Below are positions 17,129-26,333 of a stretch of 64,000 bases of DNA, one piece after another. Both the position numbers and the translations under genes were made by a program. How positions within the stretch are numbered: position 1 is the first letter of the stretch; each line of letters starts with the position of its first letter. Under the pieces are notes generated by a model. That model was not told where the DNA came from. It searched no databases and was given only the letters and a program-made list of their open reading frames with translations. This stretch comes from PHAA01 sp964494735 (lineage in GTDB: Bacteria; Bacillota; Syntrophomonadia; Syntrophomonadales; Syntrophomonadaceae). The DNA lies in assembly GCA_964494735.1 (NCBI GenBank), contig CAZBSD010000002.1, positions 1 to 64,000 on the forward strand, read 5' to 3'.

Positions 17129-17398
17129 TCACGGACTCTGCAGCTTGACCCGGATCGTTTCTATGATATCCGCTCCGATCTCCTGTTCCAGAGCCTTTTG
17201 CAGACGTTTGCCCTTGACTGCCGCGGCCAGACAGTTGGCGTCCCGGCAGATGTAGGCGCCGCGGCCGGACTTCTTACCGGTTTCATCCAACTCTATGTTG
17301 CCGTCCGGCGTCCTGACCACCCTGATAAGTTCCTTCTTGTTCTTCATCAGCCGGCATCCCACACACATCCGCTGTGGAATTTTGCGGACCTTAGGCAT
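17129..17398 (-). CDS. ylxR: YlxR family RNA-binding/nucleoid protein
   Basis: An 89-residue protein of the YlxR family with KIPQRMCVGCRLMKNKKELIR at the N-terminus and GRGAYICRDANCLAAA, including the conserved GRGAY loop and paired cysteines. It lies between nusA and ylxQ, as in most Firmicutes. The ATG at 17398 overlaps the nusA stop by 8 bp and uses GAGGAG inside the nusA tail. The proposed role is nucleic-acid binding or modulation of RNase P; this comes from family work, not from the sequence here. Confidence 0.92.
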   Translation of the reverse strand: MPKVRKIPQRMCVGCRLMKNKKELIRVVRTPDGNIELDETGKKSGRGAYICRDANCLAAAVKGKRLQKALEQEIGADIIETIRVKLQSP

Positions 17399-18446
17399 CG
17401 TAGTCATACTCCTCTTCAGCCTGGCTCTCACTCTTGATGTCTATCTTCCACCCAGTCAATTTGGCAGCCAGGCGGGCGTTTTGCCCTTCCTTGCCGATAG
17501 CCAGGGAAAGCTGGTAGTCAGGCACTATAACCCGGGCCTTTTTCCCTTCTGCATCGATATCAACCGATAATACTTTGGAAGGGCTCAACGCGTTGGCGAT
17601 AAATCTCTCCGGGTCCTTATGATACTTGATTATATCAATCTTTTCGCCATTTAATTCGTTGACTATATTCTGTACCCTAATACCCCGGGGTCCTACGCAA
17701 GCCCCCACCGAGTCTATCTTTTCATCCATCGAATAAACCGATATCTTGGACCGCGCCCCCGCTTCCCGCGCGATAGTCTTGATCTCTACCAACCCTTCGT
17801 ATATCTCAGGCACTTCCAGCTCAAACAACCTTTTCAGGAAGAAGGGGTGGGTACGGGAGATGAAAACGCTGGGACCCTTGGAAGAGTTCTTCACCTCATA
17901 AATATAGCCCTTGATTCTCTGCCCGACGTCATACCGTTCCGAGAATATCTGGTCGGCAGGAAGCATTATACCTTCGGTCCGTCCCAGGTTTACAACTATG
18001 GTTTTAGCCTCTATCCTTTGAATGACACCGGTAACTACTTCGCCCTCGCGTTCCGAGAACTCTTCGAATATCATGCTGCGTTCGGCTTCCCGCAGCTTCT
18101 GAACCACCACTTGCTTGGCTGTCTGAGCAGCTATGCGGCCAAAGTCGGATGGGGTTACTTCCACGTTAATTACCTCATCCAATGTAACGCCTGGGTCGAT
18201 TTCGACCGCTTCATCCAAGGATATCTCCAAACAGGTGTCTCTTACATCCTCGGTAACCCGTTTTTGGGCAAAGACCTGTACTTCTCCGGTTATCTGGTTC
18301 AATTCCACGTTAACGTTCTGGGAAGTACCGAAATTCTTTTTGTAGGCCGTATTTAATGCTGATTTGATTGCTTCAATCAGTGCTTTCTGGGGTATTCCCC
18401 TTTCCTTTTCCAGCTCACGCAAGGCTAGAATCAGCTCTTGGGACAT
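17391..18446 (-). CDS. nusA: Transcription termination/antitermination factor NusA
   Basis: A 351-residue factor that binds RNA polymerase and modulates pausing and termination. Domains in order: N-terminal RNAP-binding domain (ALRELEKERGIPQKAL), S1 domain (VVTGVIQRIEAKTIVV, about residues 135-200), and two KH domains (GACVGPRGIRVQNIV and LSLAIGKEGQNARLAAKL). The acidic tail EEEYDYDA ends the protein; the acidic repeats of proteobacterial NusA are absent, as usual in Firmicutes. AAGGAGG precedes the ATG. Confidence 0.97.
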   Translation of the reverse strand: MSQELILALRELEKERGIPQKALIEAIKSALNTAYKKNFGTSQNVNVELNQITGEVQVFAQKRVTEDVRDTCLEISLDEAVEIDPGVTLDEVINVEVTPSDFGRIAAQTAKQVVVQKLREAERSMIFEEFSEREGEVVTGVIQRIEAKTIVVNLGRTEGIMLPADQIFSERYDVGQRIKGYIYEVKNSSKGPSVFISRTHPFFLKRLFELEVPEIYEGLVEIKTIAREAGARSKISVYSMDEKIDSVGACVGPRGIRVQNIVNELNGEKIDIIKYHKDPERFIANALSPSKVLSVDIDAEGKKARVIVPDYQLSLAIGKEGQNARLAAKLTGWKIDIKSESQAEEEYDYDA

Positions 18447-18458
18447 TGTTCTTCCTCC

Positions 18459-18920
18459 TTATATCTCCGGGTGCAGGCGGACCATGGATACGATTTCCCG
18501 GTTCAGACTCAACGTTTGGCCGTCTATCTCGAGTTTTAAAATCTTGGGGTCCGACTCAGCCAGAAAACCTACGAACTTTTTTTGGCCCTCCACCGCCTGG
18601 CGCGTCTTGACCAAGACCCTGGACCCCCTGTATCTGATAAACTCCTTATCTTGCTTTAATATCCGGTCGATCCCGGGAGACGATACCTCCAAGTAATCGT
18701 AATCCAATTGGACCTCATCATCCAGGTAATCCTTTACCGCCCGGGTAGCGGCAACACAAGTATCACTGTCAACCCCGGCGGCAGAATCGATGTAAATCCG
18801 TAAAACCAGACCGTTCGCTTCTTTCCGATATTCGATATCGTATAGCTCTATCCCTTGCTTTTCCAATCTTTCATTGAGATTGGCAGTAACTTGAGGAGTA
18901 ATAAGCCCCTTGTGATACAT
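18459..18920 (-). CDS. rimP: Ribosome maturation factor RimP
   Basis: A 153-residue protein for 30S maturation, first gene of the nusA operon. Recognisable: GIELYDIEYRKEANGLVLRIYID, LEVSSPGIDRIL, and the C-terminal SH3-like half with FVGFLAESDPKILKL. The ATG at 18920 lies only 2 nt after AGGAGG, an unusually short spacing, but no better in-frame start is seen. It is downstream of the polC terminator. Confidence 0.94.
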   Translation of the reverse strand: MYHKGLITPQVTANLNERLEKQGIELYDIEYRKEANGLVLRIYIDSAAGVDSDTCVAATRAVKDYLDDEVQLDYDYLEVSSPGIDRILKQDKEFIRYRGSRVLVKTRQAVEGQKKFVGFLAESDPKILKLEIDGQTLSLNREIVSMVRLHPEI

Positions 18921-18954
18921 ATCCTCCTGCCCCCATTTTGTGGTGTTTTTGAGC

Positions 18955-18994
18955 TATTACAATAGAAAGAGTGGGCCGGTTACCCACTCTTTCT
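18955..18994 (-). terminator. Intrinsic terminator after polC
   Basis: A perfect 12-bp stem, AGAAAGAGTGGG with CCCACTCTTTCT (18964-18975 and 18983-18994), around a 7-nt loop. On the minus strand the 3' arm and the following bases are U-rich (CTCTTTCTATTGT). It lies between polC and rimP, separating the two operons. Confidence 0.75.
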
Positions 18995-19087
18995 AATAAA
19001 ATATTAGCAAGAATACAGTAGAAGTATAACACAGTGGCATTTTATTATTCAAGTTTATGCGTCAGTATTGCTGTTTTCATTAATCTC

Positions 19088-22000
19088 TCAGCCGAACAAG
19101 CTCATCTGGTTCTTTTCCGGAAGATCACCGAAACACCCATCCTGCCGCAATACGTCCATACCACTCTTGTTGAGCCTGGTTCGAACCTGAAAATCTTCTA
19201 TCGATAAATAGTCGCCATCCTGGCGGCTGCTGATAATACCCTGGGCTGCTGCCACCCCTATGTTGGGCAGAGCGCCGAAAGGCAATATCAAACCGTTGCC
19301 GGATATCCGGAATTTGCGAGCTTCGGATTTATATATGTTCACCATTTCAAAATGAAAGCCGCGGGCATACATCTCCATGGCCAATTCCAATACCGTCAGC
19401 AATCGTTTTTCTTTCTGCGATGCGTTGAAGCCCAGCTTGCTGATCTCTCGAATCCTATCCCGCACCATCTCGTATCCGCCCAAAATAGTCCCCGCTTCGA
19501 AATCCTCAGCCCTGATACCGAAGAAGCTTGAATAGAAGGCCAGGGGATGATTTATCTTGAACCAGGCGATACGAAATGCCATAGTAACATAAGCGACCGC
19601 ATGGGCTTTAGGGAACATGTATTTTATCTTCTGGCAAGCTTCGATATACCATCCCGGGACCCCGCATTTGTCCATTATGTCAGCGTCTTTATCCTTAAGG
19701 CCCTTTCCTTTGCGCACCTTTTCCATAATTTCGAAGGCTTGGTTTTTATCCATGTCCTGACGGATGAGGTAAGTCATTATGTCGTCCCTGGTACAGATAA
19801 CCTCATTCAAAGTAGCCGTGTTATTCTCGATCAGACTCTGGGCATTATTGAGCCAGACATCCGTACCATGTGAAAGACCGCTGATCCGAACCAATTCTGA
19901 AAAGGTTGTCGGCCGTGTGGTTTCAAGCATCTGGCGCACGAATGGAGTCCCGAATTCAGGTATCCCAAAAGTGCCCACTGTAGTGCCGATATCATCGGGG
20001 CTGATCCCCAAAGGTTCAACTCCCGAGAACAGTCGCATGGTTTCTTTATCGGACAGGCTCAATCGCGACGCTTTGATTCCAGTCAGGTCTTCCAATTCCT
20101 TTATGACCGTGGGGTCGTCATGACCAAGTATATCAAGCTTGACCAGCTGGTCCCCGATGGCATGATACTCAAAATGAGTAGTGATGATACCAGAGTCTTT
20201 ATTGTCAGCCGGATGTTGCAGAGGGGTGAAATCCAAGACATCTTTATCGGTAGGAACGACTATCAAGCCCCCCGGGTGCTGCCCGGTCGTCCTTCGCACC
20301 CCGGTGATACCTGCTGCCAAGCGGGTCATTTCGGAACTTTTTATTTCGATGCCCTGTTTCTCGGCATACTTTTTTACAAAGCCAAAGGCAGTCTTGTCGG
20401 CGATGGTGGAGATGGTCCCGGCCCGGAAAACGCTCTGGCTGCCAAACAGTTCTTCTACGTATTGATGGGCCTGACTCTGGTAGTCACCCGAAAAATTCAG
20501 GTCGATATCTGGGACCTTGTCGCCTTCAAAACCCATGAATGTTTCAAAGGGGATGTCGAAGCCGTCCTTGGCCAATTGACAGCCGCAGTCTGGACAGTTT
20601 TTATCTACCAGGTCGGCACCACAGCCTATAGCGGGGTCAGTAATGAACTCACAGTGGTAGCAATTGGAACATATATAATGAGGCGGCAGGGCATTTACTT
20701 CGGTTATACCCGAGAAAAAAGCCGCCAGTGAAGAACCGACCGAACCCCGTGAACCTACCAGATACCCATCCTGGTTTGATTTCTTGACCAATTTGTGAGC
20801 TATGAGATAGAGTACCGCAAAACCATGTCCAACTATAGAAGCAAGTTCTCTCTGGATACGTTCTTCGACCAGCGGCGGCAGCTGAGGCCCGTATAAAGAG
20901 TGGGCTTTTTGCCAGGTCAGATCAGCTATCTCCTTCTCGGCCCCTTCAATCTTGGGTGGATAAAATCCGTCTGGAACCGGTTGGATGTCCTCTATCCTGG
21001 CCGCCACCAAAGCGGGCCCCTCTATGACCACCTTATGGGCTTCCTCCTCACCCAAATAGGCGAATTCAGTCAGCATCTCTTCGGTAGTACGGAAATATAA
21101 TGGCAGGTGTTCTTCGGCGTCTTCGTAGTCCTGCCCGCCTTTTATGATGGTACGGTACTTCTCATGATGGGGATCGAGAAAATGGACGTCTCCAGTTGCC
21201 ACCACCGGTTTGCCCAACTTTCTGCCCAGGCGGACGATCTGGCGGTTAAGGTCCAGCAGCTCTGCTTCGGAGTTTATCAAGCCCTTGCGGATCATAAATG
21301 AATTATTCGAACGAGGTTGGATCTCGAGATAGTCATAGAATGCAGCGATGGATTCCAATTTGGCTGCATCCGCACCAGCTACCAGAGAGCGAAAGACCTC
21401 TCCCGCCTCGCAAGCGCTGCCCAGCAGTAATCCTTCCCGATGCTTGGCCAGTTCTTCTCTTGGTATGCGGGGCTGGCGGTAGAAATGGTCCAGGTAGCTA
21501 AGGCTTACTAGTCTATAGAGGTTCTTGAGGCCCGCGCTATTGCAGGCCAGCAAAATAATGTGCCATGGGCGGTCTTTCTTATCCCGTTCGACCAGGTAAC
21601 CTTCAACACCATAGATGATCTTTATCTTGTGATCATTGCCCTTGTTGACTTCTTTCTGGGCGGCATAGGCGATGGGGAATGCCTGGATACAAGCATGGTC
21701 GGTTATGGCGATAGCTGGGTGGTGCCATTGAGCCGCTCTCTTGATTAGTTCCTTGACCTCGGTAAGACCGTCCATGGAACTCATTTTGGTATGGGCGTGC
21801 AATTCTATCCTCTTGTTGGGGCTGATGTCCCGGCGGGTGTCGTTTTCCACTAAGGCATAATGCTCCAGGAAAAGGGCTGTCTCCTTGATGCGCGGTTCAA
21901 AACGAGTGCTGCCTTTGGCCTTGATGCGATCACCGATCTCTATTCGGTCGTATTCCTCCTGGCTCCAGTAAGCTTTGACTACCATTGTGTCACTGTGGTC

Positions 22001-22756
22001 GGTCAGGTAGTAATAGGCTGCCATTTGCCCCTCCTGCATGTTGACCACCTTTTTGTCCCACACTTCCCCTTCGATAACAGCGGTTTTTAAACCTTCCTCC
22101 AGGGAGACGATGGGAATCGGCCGCTCCGCAATGGATTCCACCAGCTTGGCCTTATCCCGGTTGTACAGACCCCGCCGCCCGGTGCGGCACGATTCATTCA
22201 GGGGCTGGATCACCTCCAATTTACCTTCCGCCAGGTAATGTTGACCGGGACGGGCGCCTGCATCTTGAACACTCTTGCAGACGGCGCGGACCAAGATTTG
22301 CAGGGAATATTGCTCCCAGAACCAATCGGCCATCCGGTTGCAAATGGCTTCCCGTATGACTCGTTCATAAATATCGCTGTTCTGGCAGACCAGATCTATA
22401 GCACTATTTTTGAACTGCCAGTCAATTGCAGGGGATTCAAAGAGATTATCACCGCTGGCAAAAACAGATACAGATAACTCATGTTGGTGGGAATGCACAA
22501 ATTCGGGCAGGGAACCGTAGGAGTTGACCAGTTCTGGGATCAATATTACTTCTTTAAGCCAATCGTGGCCTTTGAGTAATTGCTTTTGGGTTTCTTTTAA
22601 TGCCATTATGGGGATCGGTGCGGGAATAGTAAGGTGCAGAGTCCATGTCTGGTTGTTCCGATGCACCTCTACCTTTTCTATGTAAGTATCTGCCCACAAG
22701 GGTATAAGATCATGGTTTAATTTATCGCTAATAAACGTATGGAAACTTAGAGACAC
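19088..22756 (-). CDS. polC: DNA polymerase III alpha subunit, PolC type, without the exonuclease domain
   Basis: 1222 residues, against about 1440 in Bacillus PolC. In order: N-terminal and OB region (1-310), PHP domain start (ELHAHTKMSSMDG near 318-330, AITDHA near 349-354), rest of the PHP domain, a zinc-binding segment (CSNCYHC, then CPDCGC), the catalytic palm (KVPDIDLNFSGDYQ, with KLDILGHDDPTVIK further on), and the beta-binding C-terminus ending NQMSLFG. The DEDDh proofreading domain normally inserted in the PHP domain is missing: YGVEGYLVERDKKDRPWHI (about 382-400) joins its two flanks directly. The GTG start at 22756 is used. Family and replicative role are clear. Confidence 0.96.
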   Translation of the reverse strand: MSLSFHTFISDKLNHDLIPLWADTYIEKVEVHRNNQTWTLHLTIPAPIPIMALKETQKQLLKGHDWLKEVILIPELVNSYGSLPEFVHSHQHELSVSVFASGDNLFESPAIDWQFKNSAIDLVCQNSDIYERVIREAICNRMADWFWEQYSLQILVRAVCKSVQDAGARPGQHYLAEGKLEVIQPLNESCRTGRRGLYNRDKAKLVESIAERPIPIVSLEEGLKTAVIEGEVWDKKVVNMQEGQMAAYYYLTDHSDTMVVKAYWSQEEYDRIEIGDRIKAKGSTRFEPRIKETALFLEHYALVENDTRRDISPNKRIELHAHTKMSSMDGLTEVKELIKRAAQWHHPAIAITDHACIQAFPIAYAAQKEVNKGNDHKIKIIYGVEGYLVERDKKDRPWHIILLACNSAGLKNLYRLVSLSYLDHFYRQPRIPREELAKHREGLLLGSACEAGEVFRSLVAGADAAKLESIAAFYDYLEIQPRSNNSFMIRKGLINSEAELLDLNRQIVRLGRKLGKPVVATGDVHFLDPHHEKYRTIIKGGQDYEDAEEHLPLYFRTTEEMLTEFAYLGEEEAHKVVIEGPALVAARIEDIQPVPDGFYPPKIEGAEKEIADLTWQKAHSLYGPQLPPLVEERIQRELASIVGHGFAVLYLIAHKLVKKSNQDGYLVGSRGSVGSSLAAFFSGITEVNALPPHYICSNCYHCEFITDPAIGCGADLVDKNCPDCGCQLAKDGFDIPFETFMGFEGDKVPDIDLNFSGDYQSQAHQYVEELFGSQSVFRAGTISTIADKTAFGFVKKYAEKQGIEIKSSEMTRLAAGITGVRRTTGQHPGGLIVVPTDKDVLDFTPLQHPADNKDSGIITTHFEYHAIGDQLVKLDILGHDDPTVIKELEDLTGIKASRLSLSDKETMRLFSGVEPLGISPDDIGTTVGTFGIPEFGTPFVRQMLETTRPTTFSELVRISGLSHGTDVWLNNAQSLIENNTATLNEVICTRDDIMTYLIRQDMDKNQAFEIMEKVRKGKGLKDKDADIMDKCGVPGWYIEACQKIKYMFPKAHAVAYVTMAFRIAWFKINHPLAFYSSFFGIRAEDFEAGTILGGYEMVRDRIREISKLGFNASQKEKRLLTVLELAMEMYARGFHFEMVNIYKSEARKFRISGNGLILPFGALPNIGVAAAQGIISSRQDGDYLSIEDFQVRTRLNKSGMDVLRQDGCFGDLPEKNQMSLFG

Positions 22757-22778
22757 CCTGCTTCCCCCTGATCAATTG

Positions 22779-23441
22779 CTAATTGAGTCGGTCTATACTG
22801 TGGATTCCCTTGGCTGTGGATAGTTTCTTGATTACCTCCTCAATCTCGATCTCGGGGGTCAAGCGCACCAACAGTACCACTTCCAATAAGCCATCCTCCA
22901 ACCTGTCCAGGCTTATGTTCTTAATCAAAACCCCCATATCGCCCAACTGGGACCCGATGATTCCAACCTGGCCGGGGACATCATCCACAACCACGACCAG
23001 ACCCTTAAATAAACGTGTGCCAGTTACCTGTTCCTCAAACTTAACAAAATAGACCAGGACGAAAAGTATCAGAATAGAGGTGACGACGGCCGGAATATAC
23101 ATTCCCGCTCCAACCGCCAGACCTATGCAGGCGACGCCCCATAGTCCTGCCGCCGTTGTAAGGCCGCGAACCGTAGAACCTTCCTTCATAATCGTACCCG
23201 CACCCAGAAAACCTATCCCGCTTACCACCTGGGCTGCAATGCGCCCTGGATCCGCGGTTACGGTATGGTGGTACTGAAAATACATGTCCAGGGAGACCAC
23301 CATGGCTAACGCCGAGCCTACGCAGACCAAGGTATAGGTCCGAAATCCGGCCGGGCGGTTCAGGCTCTCCCGCTCCAAGCCTATGATCCCGCCCAAAATA
23401 CAGGCCAGGGCCAATTTGAAGATTATCTCATAGGTAGACAC
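22779..23441 (-). CDS. MgtC/SapB family membrane protein with C-terminal ACT-like domain
   Basis: About 220 residues. Four to five membrane segments carry the family core: GGIIGLERE, RPAGFRTYTLVCVGSAL, DPGRIAAQVVSGIGFLGAG and VRGLTTAAGLWG. The C-terminal 75 residues (VVVDDVPGQVGIIGSQLGDMG) form a soluble ACT-like domain. Members are tied to magnesium homeostasis and other membrane functions; no activity is established. GTG at 23441 is preferred over TTG at 23447 because GGAG sits 9 nt upstream. It lies 18 bp after proS and 22 bp before polC, so the three are probably co-transcribed. Confidence 0.9.
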   Translation of the reverse strand: MSTYEIIFKLALACILGGIIGLERESLNRPAGFRTYTLVCVGSALAMVVSLDMYFQYHHTVTADPGRIAAQVVSGIGFLGAGTIMKEGSTVRGLTTAAGLWGVACIGLAVGAGMYIPAVVTSILILFVLVYFVKFEEQVTGTRLFKGLVVVVDDVPGQVGIIGSQLGDMGVLIKNISLDRLEDGLLEVVLLVRLTPEIEIEEVIKKLSTAKGIHSIDRLN

Positions 23442-23459
23442 AATCAACCACTCCGGTTA

Positions 23460-25178
23460 TTACTTCGGGGCCAAACCTTCTTTCACGATGTCCTGTACGA
23501 AATCACCCACACGAGTTATTTCGACTCTTTCGACCGTACTTTCCCACCTTTTCTTCACTTCCACCTGGTTTTCCTGCAATGACTTGGGGCCGATGGTAAT
23601 TTTTATGGGTATACCGATCAGATCGGCATCCTTAAACTTGACCCCGGCCCTTTCGTCGCGGTCATCCAATATGACCTCCAAACCCCTATTCGATAATTCC
23701 AGGTATATACCCTCCGCTGCTGTCATCTGCTCCTCTTTTTGGGTGTTTACCGGGATAATAATAACTTGATAGGGAGCGATCGGCATCGGCCAGATTATCC
23801 CATCAGCATCGTAGTTCTGCTCCACCGCTGCCGCCATGGTGCGGGAAATTCCAATACCGTAGCAGCCCATGACCATGTGTTTCTCTTCCCCTTCAGTATT
23901 TCGGTAGGTGGCCTGTAAGGCTTCGGAATATTTGGTGCCCAATTTGAACACATGTCCGACCTCAATCCCCTTTACCGCCCTCATCTCATTGCCACAGTCC
24001 GGACAGGGGTCGCCCTCCGCCGCATTCTTGAAATCACCCACTGCGGTGGGGACAAAATCTCTTCCCAGGTTGGCGTTTATATAATGAAATCCATCTTCGT
24101 TGCACCCGCAGCTAAAATTCTTCAAACGGGCTGCCTCGGTGTCGACATATATTTTGGTACCCAAACCTATCGGACCAAGAGAACCGAAGCCGGCTGCACA
24201 CAGGTTGCGGACGGATTGTTCATCGGCCATGAATAGCTGGCTGCTGTTCAAGAAATTTTTGAGCTTGATCTCATTCAGATCACGATCGCCCCGCAGAATC
24301 ACCGCCACTACTTCCCCATCAGAAAAGTACATGAGGGTTTTTACCTGCCGGTTTTCCGCAATGCCCAATTCCCGGACCAAATCCTGGATGGTCTTCAATC
24401 CCGGGGTGGCTACCTTTTGCAATGGCTTGAATTCCTCGTCATCATTTACTTCCCCAGTTTCTTTGAAGACGGCCTTTTCTACGTTGGCGGCGTAGTCGCA
24501 CTCTTCGCAATAAAGGATGGTACACTCGCCGCTGTCAGCCAAAACCATGAATTCATGGCTCTCGTTACCGCCGATGGCCCCACTGTCAGCTTCCACCACC
24601 CTATAGGTTAGATCCATTCTGTCGAAGATGGCCTGGTAGGCACCATACATCTTTCGGTAAGAAATATGGAGCCCTTCATAATCCGCGTCGAAGGAATAGA
24701 GGTCTTTCATTATGAACTCACGGCCCCGCATCAAACCGAACCGGGGGCGAATCTCATCGCGGTATTTATTTTGGACCTGGTATAACATCAAGGGCAGATC
24801 TCGGTAGGAATGGACTTCGGCATCGACCAGGGTAGTGATTATCTCCTCGTGGGTGGGCCCCAAAGCGAATCCACGGTTGTGGCGGTCATGCAGACGGAAC
24901 ATCTCGTCCCCATAAACAGTCCATCGCCCGGTCCTTTCCCATAATTCCTGCGGCTGCATTATCGGCATCAGTACCTCCTGCCCGCCAGCCCGGTCCATCT
25001 CCTCCCGGACAATGGTTTCTATCTTTCTCAGCACTCGCCGGGCCAGGGGCAGATAACTATAGACGCCGGCGCTGGACTTCCTGATAAAACCCGCCCGCAG
25101 AAGCAGTTGGTGACTAATGACTTCAGCTTCACTGGGCACCTCTCTGAGAGTTGGGCTGAAGAGTTGCGATGCTTTCAT
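23460..25178 (-). CDS. proS: Prolyl-tRNA synthetase
   Basis: A 572-residue bacterial-type class II synthetase. Motif 2 is in RPRFGLMRGREFIMKDLYSF and motif 3 in GCYGIGISRTM; ALGPTHEEIITTLV is typical. The editing INS domain lies between motifs 2 and 3 (about residues 225-390) and is full length. A C-terminal anticodon-binding domain follows (PYQVIIIPVN). It charges tRNA-Pro in the cytosol. AGGGAGG precedes the ATG. The upstream gap to ispG is only 70 bp and shows no T-box. Confidence 0.97.
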   Translation of the reverse strand: MKASQLFSPTLREVPSEAEVISHQLLLRAGFIRKSSAGVYSYLPLARRVLRKIETIVREEMDRAGGQEVLMPIMQPQELWERTGRWTVYGDEMFRLHDRHNRGFALGPTHEEIITTLVDAEVHSYRDLPLMLYQVQNKYRDEIRPRFGLMRGREFIMKDLYSFDADYEGLHISYRKMYGAYQAIFDRMDLTYRVVEADSGAIGGNESHEFMVLADSGECTILYCEECDYAANVEKAVFKETGEVNDDEEFKPLQKVATPGLKTIQDLVRELGIAENRQVKTLMYFSDGEVVAVILRGDRDLNEIKLKNFLNSSQLFMADEQSVRNLCAAGFGSLGPIGLGTKIYVDTEAARLKNFSCGCNEDGFHYINANLGRDFVPTAVGDFKNAAEGDPCPDCGNEMRAVKGIEVGHVFKLGTKYSEALQATYRNTEGEEKHMVMGCYGIGISRTMAAAVEQNYDADGIIWPMPIAPYQVIIIPVNTQKEEQMTAAEGIYLELSNRGLEVILDDRDERAGVKFKDADLIGIPIKITIGPKSLQENQVEVKKRWESTVERVEITRVGDFVQDIVKEGLAPK

Positions 25179-25248
25179 TTGTTAGCCTCCCTTAATCGTG
25201 CTCACTGATTGATTATTGTTTGTTTTACCGCCCTGATTGAACATAGCT

Positions 25249-26328
25249 TTATAATTCATCCTGGAGTGATCGGCGGGCTTGTCGGCTGGACTCGATTTCT
25301 TTCAACAGTACGTCGCGCATTTCGGCTGCCGGGACTTTTTTTATTATTTCGCCTTTGCGGAATAGCAAACCAAAACCCCTTCCGCCGGCAATACCTATAT
25401 CTGCCTCCCGGGCTTCGCCGGGACCGTTGACAACACAGCCCATAACCGCTACTTTGAGTGGTTCTGGCCAGGACCGGATCTTTTGGTCTACATCCTCGGC
25501 CAGTTTGATCAAGTCAATCTCGCAGCGGCCGCAGGTGGGGCAAGAAATCAGTTCCATGCCGCGCTGGCGGATCTCCAGTACCCTCAATAATTCATAGGCG
25601 GCCCACACCTCTTCGACCGGATCGGCAGTTAAAGAGAATCGTATGGTATCTCCGATACCCTCATACAAAAGCATACCAATGCCAAGAGATGACTTGATCA
25701 GGGCCCGATCTTTGGTACCCGCCTCGGTGATACCCACATGAAGCGGGTAATCGACCTTCTCGGCCATCAGGCGATAGGCATCCAGACTCAGCAATACCGA
25801 GGAAGACTTAAGCGACACCTTGATGTCCCGAAAGTCCATGTCCTCCAGTATCCGAATGTTCTGCAAGGCGCTCTCCACCATAGCCTCTTTGCAGATCGAT
25901 CCAAATCGCTCCAGCATCCTTTTGTCCAGGGACCCGGAATTAACCCCGATCCTGATCGGGACTTGCCGGTCGCGGCAAGCTGTTACTATGGCTGCCACCT
26001 TATGCTTGTCCCCTATGTTGCCCGGATTTATGCGCAATCCATCGGCGCCGGCATCAATGCTCTTCAACGCCAGCTTATAGTCAAAATGAATGTCAGCTAT
26101 CAAGGGAATGGTGATTGATTTCTTTATCCGCTTGATGGCCGCCGCTGCTTCTTCATCTGGAACCGCTACCCGCACGATTTCGCAGCCGGCTTGTTCCAGT
26201 CTTGATATCTGCTCTACCGTAGCATCCACATTGCGGGTATCGGTATTGGTCATGGACTGGACGACGATGGGGTTACCACCCCCGACCGCGACCCTCCCCA
26301 CCCGGACAACTCTTGATATCCTCTGCAA
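25249..26328 (-). CDS. ispG: 4-hydroxy-3-methylbut-2-en-1-yl diphosphate synthase
   Basis: A 359-residue enzyme of the MEP isoprenoid pathway that reduces MEcPP to HMBPP. The TIM-barrel part has VVQSMTNTDTRN, PLIADIHFDYKLAL and GLRINPGNIG. The C-terminal iron-sulfur part has SCPTCGRCEID and GCVVNGPGEA, with three cysteines for a [4Fe-4S] cluster. The start is TTG at 26328, 6 bp after the rseP stop. Together with dxr two genes upstream, it makes this operon supply isoprenoid precursors next to uppS. Confidence 0.97.
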   Translation of the reverse strand: MQRISRVVRVGRVAVGGGNPIVVQSMTNTDTRNVDATVEQISRLEQAGCEIVRVAVPDEEAAAAIKRIKKSITIPLIADIHFDYKLALKSIDAGADGLRINPGNIGDKHKVAAIVTACRDRQVPIRIGVNSGSLDKRMLERFGSICKEAMVESALQNIRILEDMDFRDIKVSLKSSSVLLSLDAYRLMAEKVDYPLHVGITEAGTKDRALIKSSLGIGMLLYEGIGDTIRFSLTADPVEEVWAAYELLRVLEIRQRGMELISCPTCGRCEIDLIKLAEDVDQKIRSWPEPLKVAVMGCVVNGPGEAREADIGIAGGRGFGLLFRKGEIIKKVPAAEMRDVLLKEIESSRQARRSLQDEL

Positions 26329-26333
26329 TTAAA

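Noticed and set aside
19088..22756. Frameshifted or broken polC
   Set aside because: The frame is continuous and every remaining domain aligns without loss; only the exonuclease insert is missing, as a clean domain absence.
25179..25248. T-box element before proS
   Set aside because: The gap is only about 70 bp and lacks the T-box sequence and antiterminator.
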